Source: Carnobacterium divergens DSM 20623 (lineage in GTDB: Bacteria; Bacillota; Bacilli; Lactobacillales; Carnobacteriaceae). From it: 64,000 nt of DNA. The stretch is taken from assembly GCF_000744255.1 (NCBI RefSeq), contig NZ_JQLO01000001.1, positions 248,001 through 312,000 on the forward strand. The letters are read 5' to 3'. Positions within the stretch are counted from its first letter, which is position 1. The number at the start of each line of letters is the position of its first letter. The notes under the pieces were generated by a model. That model was not told the origin of the DNA. It saw only the letters and a list, made by a program, of their open reading frames with translations, and made no database searches. Shown here piece by piece: positions 26,444 to 35,677 of this stretch. Position numbers and translations under genes: made by a program.

Positions 26444-28570
26444 TTATAAGAAAGGCATTCCTTTTTTTAAATGCGTAACTGCTTCAAAAATCCGTTCATT
26501 TGAGGCCGTATCTTTATGCTCAATCAGTAAATTTGCTTTTTGTTGATTTCCTTTGCTCATTTTAAAGTTATCAGAGGCAATCCGCTCAAGAATACAAATC
26601 AAATCATCTGCATTTACGGTTACTTCACCAGGCAATTCATTTTGGTACGCCTGCTGCAATTGAAGGGAATCTTTTTGTTGGTAAAAATTATTTTCAAATT
26701 GATAAAAGACAACCGGTTTAGTTAAGAAGCTAAAATCAAAGGCTTCTGAAGCGTAATCGGTAATCATCAGTTTGCTTTCTTTGATTAAAGTCATAGGATC
26801 ATCCATACGTTGCAAACGAACAGTGCAATTTAAGGCCTCAAATTCTGTTACATATGTTTCAAAAGCATGAGGTAAAGCGATGACAAATTCAAGCTTATGA
26901 CGAGCTAAAAACTCTTGCATGTCAGTGCTAGCAATCAAAGCCAAATAATTTTTAGCAAGGACATCGATAAACTCAGTTTGGAAATGCAAACCTGTTTCAT
27001 GATCGATAGGGTAAAAGAGCAATTGCTGCTTCATTTCAGGCGTTTCCTTATTATCAAAAAGACGATCATAGCGTGACAAGCCTGTAATAGCTACTTCTTT
27101 ATCAGTATAGCCTAAAACATCTTGTACGAGTCGTTTTTCATTTTTAGAACTCACCAAAAATAAATCTGTTTCAAATTGAAGAGAGCCACGACCTAGCGTC
27201 TTGGTCTCATCTTGCAAGCCAACGATGCCGTTTTGCAAGTACACTTTTTTAGCGCGAACAAAGTTTAATAAAGGCTTGGTTCTGGTTGGATAAATGTCGT
27301 AAGGGGCGAAGGCCGTCAACAAAGTCTCGCTCATCAATAAGTGCCAAATGTATTCTTTAGATTTGTATTTTAAAAGATGGTCTTCACCAAATGGCTGAAG
27401 CTTTTGATAAGCATCAGAAGCTGGATCAATGACATAATAAACTTCCTTTTCAGGATGCTGCTGGCGTAAGTAACGATAAAAATCAAAACCGTTAGAAGAC
27501 GCTTGCGTAGGTTTTTCGCCCACAATCCAAATTTTTCGACGTAAATAAAAAGGACGAATAAACCAAAAAGTCCATAATAATTCTTTAAAGTAATCAAACA
27601 CTTCTTTTTCAAAACGAGTCGAACAAATGCTTAGCCCTTGGTATTGCGTACTAAACTTAGGTGAAAAGGCAAACGTGGTATTGCCGTAAGAAAAATAAGT
27701 GTGCTTATAAATTTTTTGTGAATGCATTTTTTCAGGATTTGCAACGCGAACAACCGTCGGGTCAAAAAGTCCATTCAAGTACACATCAAAATAGAGATCA
27801 AATTCTTCGTCTGCCAAGTCATTTAAAAGCAACTCCATTGCAAAATCCTCTACATCAATTAAAAGATCATATCCATAACGATACAAATGTGTCCCAGCTT
27901 CTAATTCTTCAAGCATATGATTTGAATGAATCACATGGGTTAAGCCTGATTTACGACCCACCATAACTGTATCAATCCGGTTGATGGCAATGGCTTTTGA
28001 TACAATTTCTCCAGAAATTGCTATTTTATTTTTCTTCGTTTTAATCTGAGTAATATGGCTATCTTGAATATAACGAATGCTTCGAACAGGAATATTTACA
28101 GTAAAGCAAAACCCATTTGTTTTACGACTAATATAAGGATAGATATAGTCTTCACGATCTTTAAATTGAGTAATTCCATAGGAATCAAAGTAATCAAATA
28201 AATCAAGTGAAAGAGGTTCTTGTTTTTCAATCCACTCACCACCGATAAAATAGCTTATCTCAAAATAAAATTCAAAATGGGCACGTTCCCCAGTTGATAA
28301 TACTTGATGGATAAACGCTATTAAATTAAAACGGAAAGAAAAGGTATCCGTTTGGCTGACGATGGTTTCAAAGGTATAGCGCTTTCCAGTTTCTCTATGT
28401 AAAATAAAGAATTCTTTAAAATAAACCGGATGTTCTTTCGACAGTGAAACACTCGTGACAATGTCTTCTTCCTGTTTACTGATAGAAAACGTGGGGTGGG
28501 TAAGACTTGGTTCATTAGCTTTCTTTTTTAATAATAAGTGAGAATCTCTAATTGATGTTCTCAATGACAT
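26444..28570 (-). CDS. CDP-glycerol glycerophosphotransferase family protein
   Basis: 708 residues. The C-terminal ~380 residues are the teichoic-acid glycerophosphotransferase domain (TagB/TagF family): KIWIVGEKPTQASSNGFDFY, SEYIWHLLMSETLL-like segment, LPHAFETY and the closing MITDYASEAFDFSFLTKPVVFY. The N-terminal ~320 residues are a beta-rich region of unknown role. An oddity: the loop normally reading QHG (catalytic His in TagF) reads YLQNGIVGLQ here, so the usual His is Asn. It may be an altered-function transferase. Monocistronic. The 229 bases upstream to 28799 hold no gene. Confidence 0.85.
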   Translation of the reverse strand: MSLRTSIRDSHLLLKKKANEPSLTHPTFSISKQEEDIVTSVSLSKEHPVYFKEFFILHRETGKRYTFETIVSQTDTFSFRFNLIAFIHQVLSTGERAHFEFYFEISYFIGGEWIEKQEPLSLDLFDYFDSYGITQFKDREDYIYPYISRKTNGFCFTVNIPVRSIRYIQDSHITQIKTKKNKIAISGEIVSKAIAINRIDTVMVGRKSGLTHVIHSNHMLEELEAGTHLYRYGYDLLIDVEDFAMELLLNDLADEEFDLYFDVYLNGLFDPTVVRVANPEKMHSQKIYKHTYFSYGNTTFAFSPKFSTQYQGLSICSTRFEKEVFDYFKELLWTFWFIRPFYLRRKIWIVGEKPTQASSNGFDFYRYLRQQHPEKEVYYVIDPASDAYQKLQPFGEDHLLKYKSKEYIWHLLMSETLLTAFAPYDIYPTRTKPLLNFVRAKKVYLQNGIVGLQDETKTLGRGSLQFETDLFLVSSKNEKRLVQDVLGYTDKEVAITGLSRYDRLFDNKETPEMKQQLLFYPIDHETGLHFQTEFIDVLAKNYLALIASTDMQEFLARHKLEFVIALPHAFETYVTEFEALNCTVRLQRMDDPMTLIKESKLMITDYASEAFDFSFLTKPVVFYQFENNFYQQKDSLQLQQAYQNELPGEVTVNADDLICILERIASDNFKMSKGNQQKANLLIEHKDTASNERIFEAVTHLKKGMPFL

Positions 28571-28799
28571 AATAGTTTCCTCCGATATCGATTTGCTACC
28601 TAATTATCCAACGTTAATAATACCAGTATCCAGAACCTGTGGCAAATAAATCTAGGGAATGTAAAGGAACTGTAATGTGACTAGAAAACCGATTTTCTTA
28701 ATAGAAGCTCGTAGTTGAGTGCCCCTGCCTAACAAATCCATTCATTCTATGCTAAAATAAAAGGAACTAAAACGAATTATAGAAAGAAGGAAACACATC

Positions 28800-29162
28800 A
28801 TGTTAACCGGAACCGTAACGAGTATTGGCACGCAAGCCATCAGTCAAAAAGATCCTATTATTATTTTATTTGGAGAAGAAGCAACAGAAGATATTCGAGA
28901 AGTTTCAGTCATCCAAGCTTTTCCATCAGATAAAGAAGCGATTACTTTAGAAGTAGGACAAAAGGTAGCCTTTGACGACACTGTGTACATGATTACTGCG
29001 GTAGGCAGTTTAGCTTCTGATAATTTAAATAGCATTGGACATATTACTTTGAGCTTTACAGAAGTACCAACAGAGGACATGCTTGGTAATGGAATCTACT
29101 TAACCCCATTCGCCTTGCCAGAAATAAAAGAAGGAACGACCATTCATTACTATCAAGATTAA
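28800..29162 (+). CDS. PTS glucitol/sorbitol-specific EIIA-like protein
   Basis: 120 residues matching the EIIA-Gut family: TGTVTSIGTQAI, IILFGEEATEDIREVSVIQAF, VGQKVAFDDTVYMITAVG and ASDNLNSIGHITLSF. No other glucitol PTS genes are near, so it is an orphan whose partner is not visible. The residue equivalent to the phospho-His is not obvious, so it may have a binding rather than phosphotransfer role. GAAGGAAACACATC ribosome site. Confidence 0.75.
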   Translation: MLTGTVTSIGTQAISQKDPIIILFGEEATEDIREVSVIQAFPSDKEAITLEVGQKVAFDDTVYMITAVGSLASDNLNSIGHITLSFTEVPTEDMLGNGIYLTPFALPEIKEGTTIHYYQD

Positions 29163-29192
29163 CATTACAATCAAAAGGAGGAACTGGAATCA

Positions 29193-30395
29193 ATGGAAAA
29201 TCCAGAAAAAACAGAAACAAATCGCAAACCTTTTTCTTGGTTTTGGAAATGGTTTTTAAATAATAAGTTTGTGACTGTTTTATTAGTCAATTTATTGATT
29301 TTACTTAATGTTTTTACGCTTTCTAAGATGAGTTATCTTTTTGAACCTATTGGCAGCTTTTTTAGTGTTGTCGGGTTGCCAATTATTTTAGCGGGTATTT
29401 TATATTATTTGATTAATCCATTAATTGATTGGCTTGAAAAACGTCATGTGTCAAGAAATATAGGCATTACCATTGTCTTTATCTTAATTATTGGTCTGAT
29501 TGTGTGGGGAATTGCTATTTTGATTCCATTGATGCAAAAGCAGACGATGAGCTTTATTGACAATTGGCCTGACTATTGGAAAAAAATCAATACGGAAGTA
29601 GATGGCTTACTAAATAGTGATTTGTTTTCTCAAGTACAGACTCAAATTAGTTCAGTAAACAAAGATTTATTTTCATCTACGGCAGGCAAATTAAATGGAA
29701 TGGTGAATTCAACCTTTTCTAGTATTGGAAGTATTGTTGGAACAGTCACCAATATTATCGTCGCCTTGATTACAATGCCGTTTATCTTATTTTATCTATT
29801 GAAAGATGGAAAACGATTGCCGCATTTTATCATGCCGCTAGTTCCAAGTAAAATGCGAGACACGACCTATAACGTTTTAAAAGAAATGAATACCCAAATC
29901 AGTCAATACATTCGAGGTCAATTAACGGTCGCCTTTTTTGTTGCCATTATGTTTATTGTTGGATATGCGGTGAGTGGGTTAGAGTATGCGGTAACGTTAG
30001 GAATTTTAGCTGGATTTTTGAATTTGATTCCATACTTAGGTTCATTTTTAGCGATGGTTCCAGCCGTTATTATTGGCTTGGTTGATTCACCAGGAATGTT
30101 AATTAAAGTCTTAATTGTTTTTGCAATTGAGCAAACGATTGAAAGTCGCGTGATTTCTCCACAGGTTTTGGGGAGCAATTTAGACATCCATCCGGTAACG
30201 ATTATTATCGTGTTATTGACGTCAGGAAAATTATTTGGTGTCGTAGGGGTTATTTTAGGAATTCCTGGATACGCTGTTTTAAAAGTCTTAATCGCCTATT
30301 TATTCGATTGGTACAAGGAAGTCTCTGGATTGTACAAGCATGATCACAACCCAGCACCCGACCCAGCCGCAAAAGAAACTGAAAAGTCTACGTAA
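29193..30395 (+). CDS. AI-2E/PerM-family transporter
   Basis: 400 residues with about eight membrane segments and the family's features: FSVVGLPIILAGILYYLINPLIDWLE, a soluble loop after segment 3, GQLTVAFFVAIMF, LGILAGFLNLIPYLGSFLAM and the C-terminal GVVGVILGIPGYAVLKVL. Family members export signals or ions; substrate here unknown. It starts 30 bases after the EIIA-Gut-like gene, possibly in one operon; AAAGGAGGAACTGG ribosome site. Confidence 0.88.
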   Translation: MENPEKTETNRKPFSWFWKWFLNNKFVTVLLVNLLILLNVFTLSKMSYLFEPIGSFFSVVGLPIILAGILYYLINPLIDWLEKRHVSRNIGITIVFILIIGLIVWGIAILIPLMQKQTMSFIDNWPDYWKKINTEVDGLLNSDLFSQVQTQISSVNKDLFSSTAGKLNGMVNSTFSSIGSIVGTVTNIIVALITMPFILFYLLKDGKRLPHFIMPLVPSKMRDTTYNVLKEMNTQISQYIRGQLTVAFFVAIMFIVGYAVSGLEYAVTLGILAGFLNLIPYLGSFLAMVPAVIIGLVDSPGMLIKVLIVFAIEQTIESRVISPQVLGSNLDIHPVTIIIVLLTSGKLFGVVGVILGIPGYAVLKVLIAYLFDWYKEVSGLYKHDHNPAPDPAAKETEKST

Positions 30396-30409
30396 AGTGC
30401 GTTCAATCA

Positions 30410-30453
30410 ATCAAAAGAGTTTGTTCATAAAATGTGAACAAACTCTTTTTGAT
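30410..30453 (+). terminator. Intrinsic terminator
   Basis: Stem aaagagtttgttca / tgaacaaactcttt with T run after the AI-2E type gene. Confidence 0.85.
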
Positions 30454-30642
30454 GTTGTAAGAATTTGCTAAGAATTGCAAAGGATTCTTTTTTTTAAAGA
30501 GAGAGTCTTATATAATATAGGAATCGAATTCTAGCCAATTTTTGGAATAAATGCATTCTAGAAGTTCTGGTTTCTAATAGAAATAGCAATAAAAATAAGG
30601 TATGATTAGATAAATGCTTAAAACAAGGAGATTTTTGAAAAG

Positions 30643-31827
30643 ATGACTGATAACATTGAAAGAAAAAGAGAGTCTAAAATAGATTACGGCATTATTTTAT
30701 CGGTTATGTTGTTGTGTGTCATCAGTATCGCAACAATTTATTCAACGACCGTAATCGCTCAAGACAACGGTCTAAAACCAACCATCATGCATATTGCGTG
30801 GTATGTTGTTGGTGCAGCAGCAATTGCTGTTATTATGCAGTTTGATTCCGAGCAGTTATGGAAGCTCGCCCCCATTGCGTATTGGGGCGGTATTATTTTA
30901 CTGGTTCTTGTTCTCTTTTTATACGATCGAGATACCGAAAAAGTAACTGGTGCAAAGAGTTGGTTCAAGATTGGTCCTTTAACCTTTCAACCATCAGAAG
31001 TCATGAAAGTTGCGTTTATCTTAATGATGGCGCGAGTGGTAACAAAGCACAATAGCGAGTATGCAAGGCATCAGGTTTCAACGGATTTTCTATTATTAGG
31101 AAAAATGTTGTTGACGTCATTAGTCCCATTAGTGTTAGTTCAATTGCAAAATGATTTAGGAACGACGCTTGTATTTTTAGCGATTATTGGTGGAATGGTC
31201 TTAATGTCAGGGGTTACTTGGCGTATTATTGCGCCTCTGTTTATTGCTGCTTTTGGGATATTTGGCGGAGCATTGTGGCTAGTAATGAACGATAGACCCT
31301 TCTTACTAAAAATGGGGTTTCATGAATATCAATTTGACCGAATTGACTCATGGTTAGATCCGTATCACGATGCAGCAGATGCAGCATACCAGCTTGTTCA
31401 AAGTATGAAGGCAATTGGTTCTGGGAAGGTATTTGGTAAAGGCTATGGCATTTTTGAAGTCTATGTACCTGTCCGAGAGTCAGACATGATTTTCTCAACA
31501 GTTGCTGAAAATTTTGGTTTCATTGGCAGCTGTTTATTGATTTTTATTTATTTCCTATTAATTTATCAAATGATTCGCATTTGTTTTGACACAAAAAATG
31601 AATTTTATGCCTACATTGCGACGGGTGTTATTATGATGATTTTGTTCCACGTATTGGAAAATATTGGAATGAGTATCGGGCTGTTGCCATTAACAGGAAT
31701 TCCGCTACCTTTTATTTCTCAAGGTGGAACGGCGTTACTTGGCAATATGATGGGCATCGGTTTGATTATGTCGATGCGGTACCATTATAAGAGTTATATG
31801 TTCTCAGATGAAGAACGAGAATTTTAA
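30643..31827 (+). CDS. SEDS-family peptidoglycan polymerase, RodA/FtsW type
   Basis: 394 residues, ten membrane segments, with SEDS signatures: GAKSWFKIGPLTFQPSEVMK, LQNDLGTTLVFLAI, FDRIDSWLDPYHD, GKGYGIFEVYVPVRESDMIFS and TGIPLPFISQGGTALLGNMM. This is the lipid II polymerase of elongation or division. RodA is favoured by the short C-terminal tail and the absence of division genes nearby. An AAGGAG site precedes the ATG. Confidence 0.92.
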   Translation: MTDNIERKRESKIDYGIILSVMLLCVISIATIYSTTVIAQDNGLKPTIMHIAWYVVGAAAIAVIMQFDSEQLWKLAPIAYWGGIILLVLVLFLYDRDTEKVTGAKSWFKIGPLTFQPSEVMKVAFILMMARVVTKHNSEYARHQVSTDFLLLGKMLLTSLVPLVLVQLQNDLGTTLVFLAIIGGMVLMSGVTWRIIAPLFIAAFGIFGGALWLVMNDRPFLLKMGFHEYQFDRIDSWLDPYHDAADAAYQLVQSMKAIGSGKVFGKGYGIFEVYVPVRESDMIFSTVAENFGFIGSCLLIFIYFLLIYQMIRICFDTKNEFYAYIATGVIMMILFHVLENIGMSIGLLPLTGIPLPFISQGGTALLGNMMGIGLIMSMRYHYKSYMFSDEEREF

Positions 31828-31893
31828 AATAAGTACAATGAAATGCACCCTCATGTTATACTAAATAAAATGACAAACGGGAGGAACCAAATA

Positions 31894-32247
31894 ATGATTC
31901 AATTTTACGAACACCCAAGATGCTCAACTTGTAAAAAAGCCAGAGCATGGTTAAATCAAAACGAAGTCGCTTATCAGCCAATCAATTTATTAGAAACACC
32001 TCCAACAAAAGTGGAGTTAAAGACTTGGATTGAGCAGTCAGGCTTGCCAATACGTCGCTTTTTTAATACAAGTGGTGGAAAATACCGTGAGTTAGGTTTA
32101 AAAGATAAATTGGATGAGATGGATTTAGAAGAAGCTTGCGAATTACTAGCTTCAGATGGAATGTTGATCAAACGTCCGTTAACAACCGATGGAAAAAAAT
32201 TGACCTCAGGTTTCAAAGAAGCAGATTACGAAGCAAATTGGAAATAG
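31894..32247 (+). CDS. ArsC/Spx-family thioredoxin-fold protein
   Basis: 117 residues: MIQFYEHPRCSTCKKARAWL carries a CxxC (CSTC) at the N-terminus, and the helical insert (LPIRRFFNTSGGKYRELGL) and MLIKRPLTTDGKK follow the ArsC/YffB/Spx pattern. The family includes arsenate reductase-like and regulator-like proteins; this one resembles the YusI/YffB type rather than Spx. ATG 31894 is preferred over an upstream start because GGGAGG lies just before it. Sits 16 bases before gcvH and is likely co-transcribed. Confidence 0.85.
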   Translation: MIQFYEHPRCSTCKKARAWLNQNEVAYQPINLLETPPTKVELKTWIEQSGLPIRRFFNTSGGKYRELGLKDKLDEMDLEEACELLASDGMLIKRPLTTDGKKLTSGFKEADYEANWK

Positions 32248-32263
32248 AGTGGAGCGATAATTC

Positions 32264-32620
32264 ATGACAATCAGATATAGCGACAATGGACTTTGGGTTC
32301 AAAAAGCAGGAAATGAATATACTTTAGGGTTGTCTATTAAAGGACAAGACGATTTAGGTGAAGTGATGTTCGTTGATTTAACAGATACAGCAGCTACAAT
32401 CGAAAAAAACGAAACCTTAATCGGTGTGGAAGCAGCAAAAGCAGTAACAGAATTAACCGCGCCTTTTGCGGGTAAATTAGTTAGAAAAAATGAAGGCTTG
32501 TCTGAAAATCCAGAAGCTTTAAATAGTACCAACTATAGTGAAAACTGGATTGCCGTATTAAGCAATGTAGATGAAACGGAATTTAATGCCCTATCTGAAA
32601 AAGAACCACAAATAGGTTGA
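32264..32620 (+). CDS. gcvH: Glycine cleavage H-like lipoyl protein
   Basis: 118 residues with the lipoyl-lysine hairpin GVEAAKAVTELTAPFAGKL; Lys in AAKAV is the expected lipoylation site, preceded by GEVMFVDL. The other glycine-cleavage genes (gcvT, gcvP) are absent here. In Firmicutes a lone GcvH often works as a relay for lipoate transfer to other complexes. The -35 of the next transcript overlaps its stop codon. Confidence 0.88.
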   Translation: MTIRYSDNGLWVQKAGNEYTLGLSIKGQDDLGEVMFVDLTDTAATIEKNETLIGVEAAKAVTELTAPFAGKLVRKNEGLSENPEALNSTNYSENWIAVLSNVDETEFNALSEKEPQIG

Positions 32621-32646
32621 CAGATAACTTTCCAGTCTGCTACACT
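32617..32646 (+). promoter_or_regulatory. Promoter of the T-box-metNIQ transcript
   Basis: Consensus -35 TTGACA (32617-32622), 18-base spacer, -10 TACACT (32641-32646). The -35 overlaps the TGA stop of gcvH. Confidence 0.8.
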
Positions 32647-32696
32647 AAGAACAATTCAAATAACAAAGCAATGATAAGAAGAGTAAGTTTTGACAC

Positions 32697-32963
32697 GCAT
32701 TTAATAAGAGAGCCTCGGTAGCTGAAAAGAGGAAATGTACGTAGAACTGAAGATGGTCTTTGAGCAGAGTAGATGAGCGAATAATCGTAAATCTATTACG
32801 GGTGCACCCGTTACAGTGCCACAGTATAACGAGTTGCATGAAAGCTCAAGTACTGATTGAGGTTGATTTAGTGATGAATCAATAAACCAAGGTGGTAACA
32901 CGAAACGTCAAAACTTTCGTCCTTGAATCAAGTGAAACTTGATTTAGGGATGGGAGTTTTTTT
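32697..32963 (+). ncRNA. T-box leader (methionine class) of metNIQ
   Basis: Stem I carries the usual AGAGAGCC ... GTAGCTGAAA elements. The likely specifier codon is ATG (32753-32755), just before TCTTTGAG. The T-box core AAGGTGGTAACACG (32889-32902) has TGGT for pairing with an uncharged tRNA end whose discriminator is A, as in tRNA-Met. It ends in a terminator: CCTTGAATCAAGT (32921-32933) paired with ACTTGATTTAGGG (32937-32949), followed by T residues. The competing antiterminator would turn on the transporter when tRNA-Met is uncharged. Confidence 0.92.
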
Positions 32964-33004
32964 ATTTTTCCATAAGTAAAAAAGAGGAAAGGTCGGTTAA
33001 GGAC

Positions 33005-34042
33005 ATGATTGAATTAAAAGCAATAAAAAAATCGTTTCAAACAAAAAATGGAACAATCAATGCAGTAAATGGCGTTGATTTAGCAATTAAAAGTGGCGAA
33101 ATTTATGGAGTCGTTGGGTATTCTGGGGCTGGGAAAAGCACGCTTATCCGCATGTTTAACGGATTAGAAACACCAACAACAGGAACCGTTTCAGTGGATG
33201 GGCAAGTGATTTCAAGCCTAAAAGGCGGAGCGCTACGTAAAGCACGTCAAAATATCGGCATGGTTTTCCAGCATTTCAATTTATTATGGTCAAGAACCGT
33301 GATTGAAAACATTATGTTTCCTCTTGAAATCGCACAATTTCCAAAAGCATTACGCTTAAAAAAAGCTAAAGAGCTGATTCAGCTTGTCGGTTTAGAAGGT
33401 CGTGAAAATGCTTATCCTGCTCAATTATCTGGTGGACAAAAGCAACGTGTGGGAATTGCGCGGGCACTTGCGAATGATCCTAGTTTGCTCCTTTGTGACG
33501 AGGCTACAAGTGCTTTAGATCCACAAACAACGGATGAAGTGTTAGATTTATTATTAGATATCAACAAACGACTAAACCTAACAATTGTACTGATTACTCA
33601 CGAAATGCACGTGATTCGTAAAATCTGTGATCAAGTGGCTGTGATGGAAGACGGGAAAATTGTTGAACAAGGAAACGTGTTAGATATTTTTACAAAACCA
33701 AAAGAAGCTGTGACCAAGCGCTTCATTCAACAAGACAGCAATCCAGATCTTGGAGATACCAATTTAGTGGTCGAGGAGTTAGTACAGCAATATCCAGAAG
33801 GAAAGGTTGTTCGTCTAACCTTCCACGGAGAGCAAGCAAAATTGCCAATCATTTCAAAGGTTGTCAAAGAAGATGGCATTGATTTGAGCATTATTCAAGG
33901 CAGTATCCAACAGACACAAGAAGGTGCCATCGGTTCTCTTTACGTTCAATTAACAGGAGAGTCGCTTAAAATTGACGATGCAATTAAAAATTTACGAACA
34001 TTACGTGTTGAAGTTGAGGTGATTACAAATGCAGAATCTTAA
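33005..34042 (+). CDS. metN: Methionine ABC transporter ATP-binding protein
   Basis: 345 residues: Walker A GYSGAGKSTL, signature LSGGQKQRVGIARAL, Walker B LLCDEATSALDP, H-loop LITHEMHV, and a C-terminal NIL domain (about residues 265-345) that binds methionine for feedback in MetN. The gene overlaps metI by 14 bases. The upstream methionine-class T-box supports the substrate. Confidence 0.96.
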   Translation: MIELKAIKKSFQTKNGTINAVNGVDLAIKSGEIYGVVGYSGAGKSTLIRMFNGLETPTTGTVSVDGQVISSLKGGALRKARQNIGMVFQHFNLLWSRTVIENIMFPLEIAQFPKALRLKKAKELIQLVGLEGRENAYPAQLSGGQKQRVGIARALANDPSLLLCDEATSALDPQTTDEVLDLLLDINKRLNLTIVLITHEMHVIRKICDQVAVMEDGKIVEQGNVLDIFTKPKEAVTKRFIQQDSNPDLGDTNLVVEELVQQYPEGKVVRLTFHGEQAKLPIISKVVKEDGIDLSIIQGSIQQTQEGAIGSLYVQLTGESLKIDDAIKNLRTLRVEVEVITNAES

Positions 34043-34712
34043 AATAGGAACCGTTGATTTTTCACAAGTAGATCCAGAAAAAATCAAAAGTGCGACACTT
34101 CAAACCTTAGGAATGACAGCAGGTTCTTTGATATTGGTCTTTGTATTAGGTATTTTACTAGGCTTGCTACTCTATCAAACAAGTGGAAAAAGCAACCCAC
34201 TGGCGCGACTATTGTATTGGGTCGTTGCGATCTTAGTCAATGTGTTCCGCTCAATTCCTTTTATTATTTTAATTGTTCTATTATTGCCTTTCACCAAAGC
34301 ACTTGTAGGAAGCATTATCGGACCAACCGCTGCGTTACCTGCCCTAATTATTTCAGCAGCTCCATTCTATGCACGGATGGTGGAAATTGGTTTTAGAGAA
34401 ATTGATAAAGGTGTCATTGAAGCAGCAGAAGCAATGGGAGCCAATAAATTTCAAATTATTTACAAAGTACTATTACCAGAAAGTTTACCAGCCATCGTTT
34501 CAGGCTTAACCGTAACCGCCATTTCCTTAGTGGGCTATACTGCAATGGCGGGTGTTATTGGAGCAGGTGGTTTAGGAAATCTAGCTTACCTAGAAGGCTT
34601 CCAACGCAATCAAACAGCAGTGACAATTGTAGCCACACTAGTGATTTTAATTATCGTCTTTTGTATTCAAGCGATTGGCGATATTGCAGTAAAACGTATT
34701 GACAAACGATAA
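34029..34712 (+). CDS. metI: Methionine ABC transporter permease
   Basis: 227 residues with five to six membrane segments and the EAA coupling loop EAAEAMGANKFQIIYKVLLP. MetI family features include VNVFRSIPFIILIVLLLPFT and AMAGVIGAGGLGNLAY. Between metN and metQ in the T-box-controlled operon. Confidence 0.96.
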   Translation: MQNLKIGTVDFSQVDPEKIKSATLQTLGMTAGSLILVFVLGILLGLLLYQTSGKSNPLARLLYWVVAILVNVFRSIPFIILIVLLLPFTKALVGSIIGPTAALPALIISAAPFYARMVEIGFREIDKGVIEAAEAMGANKFQIIYKVLLPESLPAIVSGLTVTAISLVGYTAMAGVIGAGGLGNLAYLEGFQRNQTAVTIVATLVILIIVFCIQAIGDIAVKRIDKR

Positions 34713-34742
34713 TAAAAAAATGAGAATGTGGGGGAATTTATT

Positions 34743-35573
34743 ATGAAAAAATCGAAAATTTTTGGAATCATTTTAACATTAGGTTTAGTAGGAACACTAG
34801 CAGCTTGTGGAAATGGCGGCAAAGACAGTAAAAAAAGCGACGAAGATACCTTGAAAATTGGGGCAAGTAACGTCCCTCATGCTGAAATTTTAGAACATGT
34901 GAAACCAATTCTTGAAAAAGAAGGGGTTAAATTGGATATTAAAACGTATACTGATTACGTGATTCCCAATAAAGCCTTAGCAGACGGGGAAATTGATGCG
35001 AACTATTTCCAACATATTCCTTATTTTAAAAACCAAGTCAAAGAAAACAATTACAAATTTGAAAATGCTGGAGAGATTCATATTGAACCTCTTGGCTTGT
35101 ATTCAAAACGCGTGAAAGATTTAAAAGATGTTAAAGAAGGCGCAACTGTAATTGTGAGCAATTCACAAACCGATTGGGGTCGAGTAATCAGCATTTTACA
35201 AGATGCCGGTCTCGTAAAAGTTAAAAAAGGTGTGGATATTACAACAGCAACCTTTGACGATATCGCTGAAAACCCTAAAAAGCTAAAATTCACATATGAA
35301 AGTGACCCTGCATTAATGACAACGTTCCTAGACAATGACGAAGGAGACTTGATTGCAATCAACTCTAACTTTGCTGTTGATGCCGGATTAGATCCATTAA
35401 AAGACGCAGTCGCTCTTGAAAAAACAAGTTCACCTTATGCAAATATTATTGCAGTTCGCTCTGAAGATAAAGACGATCCACGCATCAAAAAACTAGTAAA
35501 AGTACTAAAATCAGAAGATGTAAAAAAATGGATTTTAGACAAGTGGAAAGGTGCCGTTGTACCGGTTGACTAA
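34743..35573 (+). CDS. metQ: Methionine-binding lipoprotein
   Basis: 276-residue NlpA/MetQ family solute-binding protein. Signal peptide ends in the lipobox LAAC (GTLAACGNGG), so it is anchored as a lipoprotein. Body motifs: IGASNVPHAEILEHVKPIL, GEIDANYFQHIPYF and FAVDAGLDPLKDA. The ATG at 34743 is preferred to a start at 34728 since GGGGGAA precedes it and it gives a normal signal peptide. A weak hairpin with T run follows at 35585-35620. Confidence 0.95.
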   Translation: MKKSKIFGIILTLGLVGTLAACGNGGKDSKKSDEDTLKIGASNVPHAEILEHVKPILEKEGVKLDIKTYTDYVIPNKALADGEIDANYFQHIPYFKNQVKENNYKFENAGEIHIEPLGLYSKRVKDLKDVKEGATVIVSNSQTDWGRVISILQDAGLVKVKKGVDITTATFDDIAENPKKLKFTYESDPALMTTFLDNDEGDLIAINSNFAVDAGLDPLKDAVALEKTSSPYANIIAVRSEDKDDPRIKKLVKVLKSEDVKKWILDKWKGAVVPVD

Positions 35574-35677
35574 TGAATAAAAAATGAGAAAGTAGGCTTT
35601 TAAAGCGTACTTTCTTTTTTATTGGATTCCAATTATGTTAAACTTAACTGAATGATTTAGGACAAAGGAGCATACTT

